A DNA stretch of 64,000 nt from the NCBI RefSeq assembly GCF_001874625.1, contig NZ_CP017671.1:1240001-1304000 (forward strand), given 5' to 3'. The stretch is from Providencia rettgeri (lineage in GTDB: Bacteria; Pseudomonadota; Gammaproteobacteria; Enterobacterales; Enterobacteriaceae). The notes below the pieces were generated by a model. The model worked only from the letters and a program-made list of their open reading frames with translations. It ran no database searches and had not been told where the DNA came from. A program made the position numbers and the translations under genes. This document shows, one piece after another, positions 18,553 through 29,272 of the stretch (positions are counted from its first letter, which is position 1; each line of letters begins with the position of its first letter).

Positions 18553-21366
18553 ATGCAGAACGGCGTAATGAAGGACTGGCTGGATTCAAGCTTTCTGGCA
18601 GGCGCGAACCAGACATATATAGAACAGCTTTATGAAGATTATCTGACTGACCCTAACTCTGTAGATGCCGAGTGGAAAGCCATTTTTGAGCAACTTCCTG
18701 GTGCTACTTTAGGTACTAGTGGTGAACAATTCCACTCCCAAGCGCGCGATTACTTCCGCCGCTTAGCAAAAGACTCTACGCGTTATCACACTTCTGTTAG
18801 CGATCCAGCTATCGATGCAAAACAAGTCAAAGTTTTGCAGTTAATAAATGCATTCCGCTTCCGCGGGCACCAGAATGCGAATCTTGACCCGTTAGGGCTT
18901 TGGAAACGCGAATCTGTTCCAGATTTAGACCCAGCATTCCATAATCTGACGAAAGAAGATTTCGACGAAACCTTTAACGTGGGTTCATTTGCTATTGGCA
19001 AAGAAACCATGAAACTCAGTGAGCTATATGAGCACTTGAAACGCATTTATTGCGGTTCGATTGGTGCTGAATATATGCATATCACAAATACTGAAGAAAA
19101 ACGTTGGATTCAACAACGTCTTGAGTCAGTTGATGTTGCAAAAGTTTTCTCTAAAGAAGAAAAATTACGTTTCTTAGCGGAACTCACCGCCGCTGAAGGC
19201 CTTGAGCGCTATATCGGGGCTAAATTCCCAGGGGCTAAACGTTTCTCATTGGAAGGCGGTGATGCCCTGATCCCAATGCTGAAAGATTTAATTCACCACG
19301 CAGGCAAACAGGATACTCGTGAAGTTGTTTTGGGGATGGCTCACCGTGGTCGTTTAAACGTTCTTGTGAATATCCTAGGTAAAAAACCTGGTGAATTATT
19401 CGATGAATTCGCGGGTAAACATAAAGACCATTCAAGTGCGGGTGACGTTAAATATCACCAAGGTTTCTCGTCTGACTTTGAAACCGCCGGTTCTCGTGTT
19501 CACTTAGCGTTAGCATTTAACCCATCTCACCTTGAAATTGTTAGCCCTGTGGTAATTGGTTCAGTGCGTGCTCGTCGTGATCGCTTGGACGAAGGTCGCA
19601 GCAACATGGTGTTACCAATCACTATTCATGGTGACTCCGCAGTTACCGGTCAGGGTGTTGTTCAAGAAACACTGAACATGTCTCAGGCTCGTGGTTATGA
19701 AGTTGGCGGTACTGTACGTATCGTTATTAACAACCAAATTGGTTTTACTACTTCAAATCCGAAAGATACCCGTTCAACTGAATACTGTACTGATATCGTG
19801 AAAATGGTGCAGGCGCCTATTTTCCACGTGAATGCTGATGATCCTGAAGCCGTTTCATTTGTGACTCGCTTAGCGCTAGATTTCCGTAATACATTTAAAC
19901 GTGATGTGATGATCGATTTAGTGTGTTATCGCCGTCATGGTCATAACGAAGCGGATGAGCCAAGTGCAACTCAGCCTGTGATGTATCAAAAAATCAAACA
20001 GCATCCAACACCACGTAAAATTTATGCGGACCGTTTAATTGCAGAGAACGTGTTGAGTGCTAATGATGTGACTGAAATGGTCAATCTGTACCGTGATGCC
20101 TTAGATGCAGGTAATTGTGTGGTTGAAGAGTACCGTGAAATGGGACTCAATTCTTATACATGGGCTCCGTATTTGAACCATGAATGGGATGAATCATATA
20201 AATCGACCGTTGATATCAAACGTTTAACTGAATTGGCAACTAAAGTTAGCACTATTCCTGAAGGTGTTGTTGCTCAGTCTCGTGTTGAGAAAATTTATGC
20301 AGATCGCGCTGAAATGGCGAAAGGCGAAAAATTACTCGACTGGGGTGCGGCTGAAACTTTAGCTTATGCAACATTGGTTGATGAAGGTGTTCCTGTTCGT
20401 TTGTCAGGTGAAGATGCGGGTCGTGGTACATTCTTCCACCGCCATGCGGTTATTCATAACCAAACTAACGGTTCTGTCTATGTTCCATTACAAAATATTC
20501 ATAACGGTCAAGGCGTATTCAACGTTTGGGACTCTGTCCTAACAGAAAACGCAGTATTGGCATTTGAATATGGTTATGCGACGACTGAACCACGTGCTCT
20601 GACGATTTGGGAAGCGCAATTTGGTGACTTCGCAAACTGTGCTCAGGTTGTTATCGACCAATTCATTAGCTCTGGTGAGCAAAAATGGGGTCGTATGTGT
20701 GGCCTTGTAATGTTACTGCCACATGGATATGAAGGTCAGGGGCCAGAACACTCATCTGCACGTTTAGAGCGTTATCTCCAACTGTGTGCTGATCAAAACA
20801 TGCAAGTATGTGTTCCATCAACACCAGCTCAGGTTTACCACATGTTACGTCGTCAGGCCTTACGTGGCATGCGTCGTCCTCTGATTGTGATGTCACCGAA
20901 GTCTCTGCTCCGTCACCCATTAGCAGTATCTAGTATGGATGAACTGGCGAATGGCAAATTCGAACCAGTTATCGGTGAAATCGATGAAATCAATCCGAAA
21001 AATGTGAAACGCGTCGTTCTGTGTTCAGGGAAAGTCTATTACGATCTGTTAGAACAACGTCGTAAGAATGAACAAACTGACGTTGCTATCGTGCGTATTG
21101 AGCAGTTGTATCCGTTCCCACACGATGATATCCAAAAAGCGTTGGCGCAATTTACTGATGTTAAAGACTTTGTATGGTGTCAAGAAGAGCCATTAAACCA
21201 AGGTGCTTGGTATTGCAGTCAACATAATTTCCGTGAAGCTATCCCAGCAGGGGCTACTTTACGTTATGCAGGTCGAGCTGCTTCTTCATCACCAGCAGTT
21301 GGCTATACGTCCGTTCACCAGGAACAACAAAAAGCCCTGGTTAATGACGCTTTGAACATTGAATAA
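18553..21366 (+). CDS. sucA: SucA, 2-oxoglutarate dehydrogenase E1
   Basis: Thiamine-diphosphate-dependent E1 of the 2-oxoglutarate dehydrogenase complex, 937 residues (E. coli 933). It decarboxylates 2-oxoglutarate and succinylates the lipoyl group of SucB. Seen: the N-terminal E2-binding segment (DSSFLAGANQTYIEQLYEDY), GMAHRGRLNVLVN, the ThDP/Mg motif HGDSAVTGQG to NNQIGFTT, and the C-terminal transketolase-like block LPHGYEGQGPEHSSARLERY. Start ATG at 18553 with AAGGG upstream. It begins the suc half of the sdh-suc operon. Confidence 0.98.
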   Translation: MQNGVMKDWLDSSFLAGANQTYIEQLYEDYLTDPNSVDAEWKAIFEQLPGATLGTSGEQFHSQARDYFRRLAKDSTRYHTSVSDPAIDAKQVKVLQLINAFRFRGHQNANLDPLGLWKRESVPDLDPAFHNLTKEDFDETFNVGSFAIGKETMKLSELYEHLKRIYCGSIGAEYMHITNTEEKRWIQQRLESVDVAKVFSKEEKLRFLAELTAAEGLERYIGAKFPGAKRFSLEGGDALIPMLKDLIHHAGKQDTREVVLGMAHRGRLNVLVNILGKKPGELFDEFAGKHKDHSSAGDVKYHQGFSSDFETAGSRVHLALAFNPSHLEIVSPVVIGSVRARRDRLDEGRSNMVLPITIHGDSAVTGQGVVQETLNMSQARGYEVGGTVRIVINNQIGFTTSNPKDTRSTEYCTDIVKMVQAPIFHVNADDPEAVSFVTRLALDFRNTFKRDVMIDLVCYRRHGHNEADEPSATQPVMYQKIKQHPTPRKIYADRLIAENVLSANDVTEMVNLYRDALDAGNCVVEEYREMGLNSYTWAPYLNHEWDESYKSTVDIKRLTELATKVSTIPEGVVAQSRVEKIYADRAEMAKGEKLLDWGAAETLAYATLVDEGVPVRLSGEDAGRGTFFHRHAVIHNQTNGSVYVPLQNIHNGQGVFNVWDSVLTENAVLAFEYGYATTEPRALTIWEAQFGDFANCAQVVIDQFISSGEQKWGRMCGLVMLLPHGYEGQGPEHSSARLERYLQLCADQNMQVCVPSTPAQVYHMLRRQALRGMRRPLIVMSPKSLLRHPLAVSSMDELANGKFEPVIGEIDEINPKNVKRVVLCSGKVYYDLLEQRRKNEQTDVAIVRIEQLYPFPHDDIQKALAQFTDVKDFVWCQEEPLNQGAWYCSQHNFREAIPAGATLRYAGRAASSSPAVGYTSVHQEQQKALVNDALNIE

Positions 21367-21380
21367 TTAAAGGATAGAAA

Positions 21381-22592
21381 ATGAGTAGCGTAGAAATTCT
21401 TGTTCCCGATCTTCCTGAGTCCGTTGCAGATGCCACGGTTGCCACATGGCATAAAAAACCAGGTGATAGTGTTCAGCGTGACGAAGTCCTGGTTGAGATC
21501 GAAACAGATAAAGTGGTGTTAGAAGTGCCTGCAAGTGAAGCAGGTGTGTTAGAAGCTATCGTTGAAGAAGAAGGCGCGACGGTATTATCTAAACAACTGT
21601 TAGGTCGTATTCGTTTAGGTGATAGCTCAGGTATTCCTGCTGAAGTTAAAGATGCACAGGAAGCAACGCCAGCACAACGCCAAACTGCAAGCCTAGAGAC
21701 TGAAAGTAATGACGCTCTGAGCCCAGCTATTCGTCGCTTGATTGCAGAACATAGCCTGAACCCAGCTGACATTAAAGGGACGGGTGTTGGTGGTCGTTTG
21801 ACTCGTGAAGATGTTGAAAAACATTTAGCAGCAAATAAATCAGCAGCTCCAGCAGCAACAGCACCTGCTGCACCACAAGCGCCGTTAGCACACCGTAGCG
21901 AGAAACGTGTACCAATGACACGTTTACGTAAACGTATCGCAGAGCGCCTGTTAGAAGCGAAAAACACCACTGCAATGTTGACAACATTTAATGAAGTTAA
22001 CATGCAACCAATTAAAGACTTACGGAAACAATATGGCGAAGCATTCGAAAAACGCCACGGTGTACGTTTAGGCTTTATGTCCTTCTATGTTAAAGCTGCG
22101 GTAGAAGCACTGAAACGCTATCCAGAAGTTAACGCTTCTATTGATGGCAGCGATGTGGTTTACCACAACTATTTTGATATCAGCATTGCCGTCTCTACGC
22201 CTCGTGGTCTGGTAACTCCAGTTCTACGTGATGTTGATGCAATGAGCATGGCAGATATCGAGAAAAAAATTAAAGAACTGGCTGTTAAAGGTCGCGATGG
22301 TAAATTAACTGTTGAAGACTTAAGTGGTGGTAACTTCACTATCACTAACGGTGGCGTATTTGGTTCTCTGATGTCTACACCTATCATTAACCCACCACAG
22401 AGCGCAATTTTAGGCATGCATGCCATTAAAGACCGCCCTATGGCTGTAAATGGTAAGGTAGAGATTCTTCCTATGATGTATTTAGCGCTGTCTTATGACC
22501 ACCGTTTAATCGATGGTAGTGAGTCAGTGGGCTTCTTAGTCGCTATCAAAGATATGCTGGAAGATCCAACTCGTTTACTGCTGGACGTATAG
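21381..22592 (+). CDS. sucB: SucB, dihydrolipoamide succinyltransferase E2
   Basis: Core E2 of the 2-oxoglutarate dehydrogenase complex, 403 residues (E. coli 405). One lipoyl domain (lipoylated Lys in [12 protein letters not shown], about residue 43) is followed by an Ala/Pro linker and a peripheral-subunit-binding domain ([20 protein letters not shown]). After an Ala-rich linker comes the catalytic domain ending in the active-site block [12 protein letters not shown]. It starts 14 bases after sucA. Confidence 0.98.
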   Translation: MSSVEILVPDLPESVADATVATWHKKPGDSVQRDEVLVEIETDKVVLEVPASEAGVLEAIVEEEGATVLSKQLLGRIRLGDSSGIPAEVKDAQEATPAQRQTASLETESNDALSPAIRRLIAEHSLNPADIKGTGVGGRLTREDVEKHLAANKSAAPAATAPAAPQAPLAHRSEKRVPMTRLRKRIAERLLEAKNTTAMLTTFNEVNMQPIKDLRKQYGEAFEKRHGVRLGFMSFYVKAAVEALKRYPEVNASIDGSDVVYHNYFDISIAVSTPRGLVTPVLRDVDAMSMADIEKKIKELAVKGRDGKLTVEDLSGGNFTITNGGVFGSLMSTPIINPPQSAILGMHAIKDRPMAVNGKVEILPMMYLALSYDHRLIDGSESVGFLVAIKDMLEDPTRLLLDV

Positions 22593-22723
22593 CAACATAA
22601 CAGGGTAGGAACAACCTGCCCGGTCTGAAGTAACCGATGCAACCCGCTTGCGGGTTGCTAAATCAGTAACAATTGCAGGAGGCGAATAAACGCCTCTTCA
22701 GACTCAATTATGGATAGAACATC
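22593..22723 (+). promoter_or_regulatory. sucB-sucC spacer with two hairpins
   Basis: The spacer contains a perfect hairpin at 22639-22658 (GCAACCCG / CGGGTTGC, CTTG loop) and a second at 22679-22696 (GAGGCG / CGCCTC, AATAAA loop). Neither has a run of U long enough for a standard terminator. They could set the ratio of 2-oxoglutarate dehydrogenase to succinyl-CoA synthetase by processing or partial termination; that is inference. Confidence 0.6.
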
Positions 22724-23890
22724 ATGAATTTACACGAGTACCAGGCAAAACAGTTGTTTGCACGTTATGGGATGCCTGCACCAACAGGTTATGCCTGTTC
22801 ATCAGTCGCTGAAACCGTAGACGCTGCTAAAAAAATTGGCAATGGCCCATGGGTAATTAAATGCCAAGTACATGCAGGCGGACGTGGTAAAGCAGGTGGC
22901 GTTAAAGTCACTAGCGATATTAACGAAGTTAAAGCATTTGCAGAAAACTGGTTAGGTAAAAACTTAGTGACTTATCAAACAGACGCTAACGGCCAACCAG
23001 TAAACCAGATTCTTGTTGAAACAGCGACTGACATTGATAAAGAGTTGTATTTAGGTGCGGTTGTTGACCGTAGCACTCGTCGTGTTGTTTTCATGGCATC
23101 GACTGAAGGTGGTGTGGAAATTGAAAAAGTTGCTGAAGAAACGCCTGAATTAATTCATAAAGCAATTATCGACCCACTGACTGGCCCAATGCCTTTCCAA
23201 GGCCGTGAATTGGCATTTAAATTAGGCTTAACAGGTAAACAAGTTAGTCAATTTGCTAAAATTTTTATGGGTCTAGCAACTTTATTCCTTGAGCGTGACT
23301 TAGCTTTAGCAGAAATTAACCCTCTGGTTATCAGTACTTCGGGTGATTTAGTTTGCTTAGATGGCAAATTAGGCATCGACAGTAATGCGCTATATCGTCA
23401 GCCAGAAATCCGTGAACTACGTGATGAATCTCAAGAAGATGCGCGCGAAGCTCAAGCAGCGCAGTGGGAACTCAACTATGTTGCATTAGATGGTAACATT
23501 GGTTGTATGGTTAACGGTGCAGGCTTAGCAATGGGAACTATGGACATTGTTAAACTTCACGGTGGCGCACCTGCAAACTTCTTAGATGTTGGTGGCGGCG
23601 CAACTAAAGAGCGTGTAACTGAAGCATTTAAAATCATTCTTTCTGATGAAAACGTGAAAGCCGTTTTTGTTAACATCTTTGGTGGTATCGTTCGTTGCGA
23701 CCTGATTGCAGACGGCATCATTGGTGCAGTTGAAGAAGTTGGCGTAAATGTACCAGTAGTTGTGCGTTTAGAAGGTAACAATGCTGAATTAGGTGCTAAG
23801 AAACTGGCAGACAGCGGCTTGAACATTATCGCTGCTAACAGCTTGACTGACGCAGCTAAAAAAGCAGTAGCAGCAGCGGAGGCTAAATAA
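22724..23890 (+). CDS. sucC: SucC, succinyl-CoA synthetase beta subunit
   Basis: ADP-forming succinate-CoA ligase beta chain, 388 residues (E. coli 388). The N-terminal ATP-grasp domain ([36 protein letters not shown]) precedes the CoA-ligase domain with [18 protein letters not shown] and [13 protein letters not shown]. It makes GTP/ATP from succinyl-CoA together with SucD. Its stop overlaps the sucD start by one base. Confidence 0.98.
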   Translation: MNLHEYQAKQLFARYGMPAPTGYACSSVAETVDAAKKIGNGPWVIKCQVHAGGRGKAGGVKVTSDINEVKAFAENWLGKNLVTYQTDANGQPVNQILVETATDIDKELYLGAVVDRSTRRVVFMASTEGGVEIEKVAEETPELIHKAIIDPLTGPMPFQGRELAFKLGLTGKQVSQFAKIFMGLATLFLERDLALAEINPLVISTSGDLVCLDGKLGIDSNALYRQPEIRELRDESQEDAREAQAAQWELNYVALDGNIGCMVNGAGLAMGTMDIVKLHGGAPANFLDVGGGATKERVTEAFKIILSDENVKAVFVNIFGGIVRCDLIADGIIGAVEEVGVNVPVVVRLEGNNAELGAKKLADSGLNIIAANSLTDAAKKAVAAAEAK

Positions 23891-24762
23891 TGTCTATTTT
23901 AATCGATAAAAACACCAAAGTGATTTGCCAAGGTTTTACTGGTGGTCAAGGTACATTCCATTCAGAACAAGCGATTGCTTATGGTACAAAAATGGTCGGT
24001 GGTGTTACACCAGGCAAAGGTGGTACAACACACTTAGGTCTGCCGGTGTTCAATACAGTTCGCGAAGCGGTTGAAGCGACAGGTGCAACTGCGTCTGTTA
24101 TCTATGTGCCAGCGCCATTTTGTAAAGACTCTATCTTAGAAGCTATCGATGCAGGCATTAAACTGATTATCACCATCACTGAAGGTATTCCAACTCTGGA
24201 CATGCTGACTGTGAAAGTGAAGCTGGATGAAGCTGGCGTTCGCATGATCGGCCCTAACTGCCCAGGCGTTATCACTCCAGGTGAATGTAAGATTGGTATC
24301 CAACCTGGTCACATTCATATGCCAGGTAAAGTCGGTATCGTTTCACGTTCAGGTACGCTGACTTATGAAGCGGTAAAACAAACTACTGATGCAGGTTTAG
24401 GCCAATCAACTTGTGTTGGTATCGGTGGTGACCCAATCCCAGGTTCAAACTTTATTGATATCCTGAAAATGTTCCAAGCTGACCCACAAACTGAAGCGAT
24501 TGTCATGATCGGTGAAATTGGTGGTAACGCGGAAGAAGAAGCTGCGGCTTATATTAAAGAGCATGTAACTAAACCAGTAGTTGGTTATATCGCTGGTGTA
24601 ACGGCACCGAAAGGTAAACGTATGGGCCATGCTGGCGCAATCATTGCTGGCGGTAAAGGTACTGCGGATGAGAAATTTGCTGCATTAGAAGCTGCGGGCG
24701 TGAAAACCGTTCGTAGCCTTGCAGACATCGGCGATGCCGTGAAATCATTACTGAATAAGTAA
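23890..24762 (+). CDS. sucD: SucD, succinyl-CoA synthetase alpha subunit
   Basis: Alpha chain, 290 residues (E. coli 289). The N-terminal CoA-binding Rossmann domain begins [20 protein letters not shown]. The phosphorylated active-site His is in [18 protein letters not shown] near residue 247. It is the last gene of the sdhCDAB-sucABCD operon and is coupled to sucC. Confidence 0.98.
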   Translation: MSILIDKNTKVICQGFTGGQGTFHSEQAIAYGTKMVGGVTPGKGGTTHLGLPVFNTVREAVEATGATASVIYVPAPFCKDSILEAIDAGIKLIITITEGIPTLDMLTVKVKLDEAGVRMIGPNCPGVITPGECKIGIQPGHIHMPGKVGIVSRSGTLTYEAVKQTTDAGLGQSTCVGIGGDPIPGSNFIDILKMFQADPQTEAIVMIGEIGGNAEEEAAAYIKEHVTKPVVGYIAGVTAPKGKRMGHAGAIIAGGKGTADEKFAALEAAGVKTVRSLADIGDAVKSLLNK

Positions 24763-24830
24763 ATGATCCGCTAGGTAACTAGCAGCCGTAAGAGACGAAA
24801 GCCCGTGCTTATTTGAGTACGGGTTTTTTT
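24763..24830 (+). ncRNA. sucD 3' UTR, possible SdhX-type sRNA with terminator
   Basis: Directly after the sucD stop come a small palindrome (GCTAGGTAACTAGC, 24770-24783) and a Rho-independent terminator. The terminator is CCCGTGCT pairing with AGTACGGG (one G-U), then TTTTTTT to 24830. In E. coli the 3' end of this operon is processed into the SdhX (RybD) sRNA. The compact structured 3' UTR here is compatible with that. The terminator is firm; the sRNA identity is inferred from position only. Confidence 0.45.
24798..24830 (+). terminator. Terminator of the sdh-suc operon
   Basis: AAGCCCGTGCT and AGTACGGG form the stem around TATTTG, followed by seven T residues, 36 bases after the sucD stop. 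Confidence 0.88.
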
Positions 24831-25602
24831 ATGGCTTTAAAAGCCGTTAGTGTAATTTCTGGAGAGAGGATAAGGATTTCTGGCAAAGAGTGTCTATACT
24901 TAAAAATATTAAAATATACGAGTACAGGTACGGCTATCTGTGAAAATGCTCCATAGCTTTGGTGGGCTACAAAGCCCATTTTAAGCAAAAAACGAGAAAG
25001 TTGTGTCAGGTCAATTTTATAATTATTGGGGAAAGTTAATTAACCGAATATATGATTTTAGTTGAGATAAGTTCGTATATTAATAAAATTCATAATAGCT
25101 TTGAAATAAGATACTATTAGAAATTAAATATTCTTTTTTAGACTTCTTAATAAAAAGGTTATATTTTTTTGTTAATCTTTAGAAAAAATAAGAACATTTA
25201 TATCAATACCAATAACAGTGTATTAACAAGTGAATAACTATTAATTGACTGGTATGCAAATCAATTAACAATAGGAAAAAAATTGACGTAAATCAATTTA
25301 TTACCTCTAGCTTTATTTGTCGAAATTGCTTAAATTGGTGCACGATCAAATACTCTATTTTCTATTAAAGGGTATAATTATTGATGTAAATTCAGAATTC
25401 AAATCTGAGTCACGTAAAAGAAGTTTATTGTATGTGAAGATAGGCGTACTATTATTATAGTATTGTTCTTTCTTTTGGTTTTGTTAATTATTTGTTGTTT
25501 TGAGGCATTTTTTGCTGGTAGTTAAGAGGCTTTCTTCGAAATTTAATCTGGAAGCTGGGTTGCCGCAAGTCGGTGTCTTCCTGCTAGGAGCAAGGAGTCA
25601 AG
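24831..25602 (+). promoter_or_regulatory. cydABX control region with FNR- and ArcA-like boxes
   Basis: This 770-base, very AT-rich interval has no gene I can support. An FNR-like site, TTGACGTAAATCAA, lies at 25283-25296 (one mismatch to TTGAT-N4-ATCAA). Boxes matching the ArcA consensus WGTTAATTAW exactly are AGTTAATTAA at 25034-25043 and TGTTAATTAT at 25482-25491; a near match reads leftwards at 25261-25270. In E. coli cydAB is activated by ArcA and repressed by FNR from a long upstream region. The same logic is likely here. The start site is not located; the ribosome site is AGGAGCAAGGAG just before 25603. Confidence 0.6.
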
Positions 25603-27171
25603 ATGTTTGATATTGTCGAACTGTCACGATTACAGTTTGCCTTAACTGCAATGTATCACTTCCTGTTCGTGCCATTAACGCTCGGTATGGCGTTTTTGCT
25701 TGCGATCATGGAAACGGTATATGTGCTGTCTGGCAAGCAAATTTATAAAGATATGACTAAGTTCTGGGGTAAGTTATTTGGTATTAACTTCGCCCTAGGT
25801 GTTGCAACGGGTCTGACCATGGAATTCCAATTCGGGACTAACTGGTCTTACTATGCTCATTACGTTGGAGATATCTTCGGTGCGCCTCTGGCAATCGAAG
25901 GTTTGATGGCGTTCTTCTTAGAATCTACTTTTGTTGGTTTATTCTTCTTTGGTTGGGATCGTTTAAGCAAAACTCAACACCTTGCTGTAACATGGTTAGT
26001 TGCTTTAGGTTCTAACTTCTCTGCTTTGTGGATTTTAGTGGCGAATGGTTGGATGCAAAACCCGATCGCAGCTGACTTCAACTTTGAAACAATGCGTATG
26101 GAAATGGTTAGCTTCTCTGAGCTAGTCTTAAACCCAGTTGCGCAAGTTAAGTTTGTCCACACAGTGGCTGCAGGTTATTGTACTGGTGCAATGTTTATCT
26201 TAGGTATCAGCTCTTACTACCTACTTAAAGGTCGTGATGTTGCTTTTGCTAAGCGTTCTTTTGCAATTGCTGCTAGTTTTGGTATTGCTGCGGTTCTATC
26301 TGTTATCGTTCTTGGTGATGAATCAGGTTACGAAATGGGTGACGTTCAGAAAACTAAACTCGCTGCGGTTGAAGCTGAGTGGGAAACCCATGCGCCTCCA
26401 GCTGCATTTAACTTAATCGCTTGGCCAGATACTGAGAAGCAAGAAAACAAGTTTGCTATCTCAATTCCTTGGGCGATGGGTATCATTGCAACTCGTTCTG
26501 TTGATACGCCAGTATTAGGTCTGAAAGATCTAATGAAACAACACGAAGTTCGTATCCGTAACGGTATGGTTGCATATGGTCAATTACAAGAACTGTTAGC
26601 TGGAAATAAAGATCCTGAATTGCGTGCTGCATTTGAAGCTAGCAAAAAAGATCTCGGTTATGGTCTTCTGTTAAAACAATACGCACCAAATGTTGTTGAT
26701 GCGACAGAAGCGCAAATTCAAAAAGCAGTAAAAGACAGTATTCCTAACGTAGGTCCTCTGTTCTGGGCATTCCGTATCATGGTTGGTGTTGGCTTCCTGT
26801 TGTTATTAATTATTGGCTGGGCATTCCTGTCAGTAGTCCGTAACAAAATTGGTCAAAGCAAACTGCTGTTACGTATTGCACTGTTTGGTATTCCACTACC
26901 ATGGATTGCAATTGAATCAGGTTGGTTCGTTGCAGAGTATGGTCGTCAGCCTTGGGCAATTGGTGAAGTATTACCGGTGTCGGTTGCTCATTCTAATTTA
27001 ACGACCCATGACCTGATCTTCTCTATGGTATTGATCTGTGGTCTGTACACACTGTTCTTAATTGCTGAAATGTTCTTAATGTTCAAATTCGCTCGTAAAG
27101 GGCCTAGTAGCCTGAAAACTGGTCGCTACCACTTTGAACAGAAAAACACTTCTGCACACGACGTTCAGTAA
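25603..27171 (+). CDS. cydA: CydA, cytochrome bd-I oxidase subunit I
   Basis: Subunit I of the high-affinity quinol oxidase, 522 residues as in E. coli, with nine or so membrane helices. His in [12 protein letters not shown] (the b595 region), the EFQFGTNW segment, the periplasmic Q-loop of the long type (about 240-380) and the family signature [13 protein letters not shown] are present. It reduces O2 to water at low oxygen in the inner membrane. First gene of cydABX-ybgE. Confidence 0.98.
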   Translation: MFDIVELSRLQFALTAMYHFLFVPLTLGMAFLLAIMETVYVLSGKQIYKDMTKFWGKLFGINFALGVATGLTMEFQFGTNWSYYAHYVGDIFGAPLAIEGLMAFFLESTFVGLFFFGWDRLSKTQHLAVTWLVALGSNFSALWILVANGWMQNPIAADFNFETMRMEMVSFSELVLNPVAQVKFVHTVAAGYCTGAMFILGISSYYLLKGRDVAFAKRSFAIAASFGIAAVLSVIVLGDESGYEMGDVQKTKLAAVEAEWETHAPPAAFNLIAWPDTEKQENKFAISIPWAMGIIATRSVDTPVLGLKDLMKQHEVRIRNGMVAYGQLQELLAGNKDPELRAAFEASKKDLGYGLLLKQYAPNVVDATEAQIQKAVKDSIPNVGPLFWAFRIMVGVGFLLLLIIGWAFLSVVRNKIGQSKLLLRIALFGIPLPWIAIESGWFVAEYGRQPWAIGEVLPVSVAHSNLTTHDLIFSMVLICGLYTLFLIAEMFLMFKFARKGPSSLKTGRYHFEQKNTSAHDVQ

Positions 27172-27184
27172 ATAGGAGCCACTT

Positions 27185-28324
27185 ATGTTTGATTATGAAG
27201 TTCTTCGGTTTGTGTGGTGGATCCTTATCGGTGTATTACTGATTGGGTTTGCTGTCACGGATGGCTTTGACATGGGCGTTGGCTTCTTATTACCTATTTT
27301 AGGTAAAACAGATACCGAACGCCGTATCATGATTAATGCCGTTGCACCGCACTGGGATGGTAACCAAGTTTGGTTAATCACTGCGGGTGGTGCGATGTTT
27401 GCTGCATGGCCACAAGTCTATGCGGCATCATTCTCCGGTTTCTATATCGCGATGATTTTAGTGTTAGCTGCTTTGTTCTTCCGTCCGGTGGGTTTCGACT
27501 ACCGTTCAAAACTGGAGAACCCAAAATGGCGTAACATGTGGGACTGGGGTCTGTTCATCGGTGGTTTCGTTCCACCATTAGTTATCGGTGTTGCATTTGG
27601 TAACCTATTATTAGGTGTCCCACTGCAAATTGATAACCAACAGTACTTAACCTATACAGGTAACCTGTTTGGTCTGCTGAACCCATATGGTCTGTTAGCG
27701 GGTGTGGTTGGTTTAATGATGATTGTTACCCAAGGTGCAACTTATCTGCAAATGCGTACCACTGGCGAGCTGTACCTACGTGTACGTAAAGCAACCTATA
27801 TCTGTGCGTTAGTCACACTGTTAGCGTTTGCGGGTGCTGGTGTTTGGTTAGTAATGGGTATCGATGGCTATGTTATCACTTCAGCGATTGATCACCATGC
27901 GGTATCAAACCCACTGAATAAAACCGTAGAGGTTGTTTCAGGGGCTTGGTTGACTAACTTCAATACTTACCCAATCCTGTGGGCTCTGCCTGCACTGGGT
28001 TTAGCGCTGCCACTACTGACTATGCTGTTCAGTAAAGCAGACAAAAATGGTTGGGCGTTTGTGAGTTCTTCATTAACTATCGCTTGTATCATTTTAACTT
28101 GTGGTGTAGCAATGTTCCCATTCATCATGCCTTCAAGCATTATGCCAAATGCAAGCTTGACCATGTGGGATGCAACATCTAGCTTGTTCACACTGCAAGT
28201 CATGACAGTTGTCGCGGCTATCTTTGTTCCAATCGTACTGGCATACACCGCATGGTGTTACTACAAAATGTTTGGTCGTCTGGACAAAAACTTCATCGAA
28301 GGCAACAAGCATTCACTGTATTAA
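27185..28324 (+). CDS. cydB: CydB, cytochrome bd-I oxidase subunit II
   Basis: 379 residues, the E. coli length, with about eight membrane helices. Family blocks VTDGFDMGVGFLLP and APHWDGNQVWLITAGGAMFA at the N-terminus and YTAWCYYKMFGRL near the end are conserved. It pairs with CydA to form the oxidase. It starts 13 bases after cydA with AGGAG in the gap. Confidence 0.98.
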   Translation: MFDYEVLRFVWWILIGVLLIGFAVTDGFDMGVGFLLPILGKTDTERRIMINAVAPHWDGNQVWLITAGGAMFAAWPQVYAASFSGFYIAMILVLAALFFRPVGFDYRSKLENPKWRNMWDWGLFIGGFVPPLVIGVAFGNLLLGVPLQIDNQQYLTYTGNLFGLLNPYGLLAGVVGLMMIVTQGATYLQMRTTGELYLRVRKATYICALVTLLAFAGAGVWLVMGIDGYVITSAIDHHAVSNPLNKTVEVVSGAWLTNFNTYPILWALPALGLALPLLTMLFSKADKNGWAFVSSSLTIACIILTCGVAMFPFIMPSSIMPNASLTMWDATSSLFTLQVMTVVAAIFVPIVLAYTAWCYYKMFGRLDKNFIEGNKHSLY

Positions 28325-28335
28325 GGAGCATAACT

Positions 28336-28449
28336 ATGTGGTATTTCGCCTGGATTCTCGGCACGCTGTTAGCTTGTAGTTTTGCAGTGATTGCAGCACT
28401 AGCATTAGAGCACTCTGAAGACTCTAAAGCAGCTAAAGATGGTGAGTAA
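28336..28449 (+). CDS. cydX: CydX, small subunit of cytochrome bd-I
   Basis: 37-residue single-helix protein beginning MWYFAWILGTLLACSFAVIA and ending in a charged tail. It matches E. coli CydX (YbgT), which is needed for stable, active oxidase. AAGGAG lies before the ATG at 28336. A longer frame from 28252 overlaps cydB and is not used. Confidence 0.95.
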   Translation: MWYFAWILGTLLACSFAVIAALALEHSEDSKAAKDGE

Positions 28450-28454
28450 ATAAA

Positions 28455-28742
28455 ATGCTGGTGGATAAAACCTATCAGCTATTGGATAAGGGGCCGTTAA
28501 GGGCCCTTATCCTTATTTTAGCTTTAGTTACAGCTGGTGCAGTGATGTGGGACCCATCTCTATTTGCTGCAAAAACCAGTTCATTCCAAATTTGGCAAGG
28601 GCTGTTATTAATTTGGGCAACTTGCAGTGCGATGATTTTTGGTGTTGGTTTCAAACCCCAAAAAGTCATTTGGCGTGCGATTTTCCATCCATTACCTGCT
28701 GCCATCATTCTTATTTGGGGACTTTTACAAGTCTTTAGATAA
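28455..28742 (+). CDS. ybgE: YbgE, cyd operon membrane protein
   Basis: 95 residues (E. coli YbgE 97), with three hydrophobic segments. Conserved stretches are LLDKGPLRALILILALVTAG, WDPSLFAAKTS, IWQGLLLIWA and GVGFKPQKVIWR. The role is not established; it is regularly the fourth gene of cyd operons. It starts 5 bases after cydX. Confidence 0.93.
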   Translation: MLVDKTYQLLDKGPLRALILILALVTAGAVMWDPSLFAAKTSSFQIWQGLLLIWATCSAMIFGVGFKPQKVIWRAIFHPLPAAIILIWGLLQVFR

Positions 28743-28876
28743 TTCTAATTGCTAATTGTGGGTCAATGGACCCATAATTATTTTTGATATCTTTACTTTC
28801 AAAGTGATTCCAAACTGGCACTGTCTTGCGTATAGTGGCACCGTTAGTTAATTTAACCTAAGACGGAGTGGTTGTT

Positions 28877-29272
28877 ATGTTATTTCGCTGGCCAGTTCGC
28901 GTGTACTATGAAGATACAGACGCGGGCGGTGTAGTTTATCATGCACGTTATTTAGCATTTTTTGAGCGAGCAAGAACCGAAATGTTGCGAAATAAAGGAA
29001 TCAACCAACAAAGTATGCTTGCTGATAACCTTGGTTTTGTTGTGCGTAGCATGACAATTGATTTTGTAAAAGGGGCAAAGCTAGATGATCTGTTGGAGGT
29101 TGAGACGCAAATTGTTGAAATGAAACGTGCCTCATTAACTTTTCATCAAAGGTTAGTTGATTCACAAGGTAACCTGCTTTGTGGGGCTAATGCCCTAATT
29201 GCTTGTGTGGACACATCAAAAATGAAGCCGATTGCGCTTCCTAAGTCTATTGTCGCGGAGTTTAAACAGTGA
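28877..29272 (+). CDS. ybgC: YbgC, acyl-CoA thioesterase of the tol-pal cluster
   Basis: Hot-dog thioesterase of 131 residues. The catalytic Asp is in [20 protein letters not shown], the 4-hydroxybenzoyl-CoA thioesterase signature. In E. coli YbgC acts on acyl-CoA/ACP and associates with phospholipid-synthesis enzymes. A GTG at 28868 is in frame but overlaps the GGAG ribosome site, so the ATG at 28877 is preferred. Its stop overlaps the tolQ start (GTGA). Confidence 0.94.
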   Translation: MLFRWPVRVYYEDTDAGGVVYHARYLAFFERARTEMLRNKGINQQSMLADNLGFVVRSMTIDFVKGAKLDDLLEVETQIVEMKRASLTFHQRLVDSQGNLLCGANALIACVDTSKMKPIALPKSIVAEFKQ

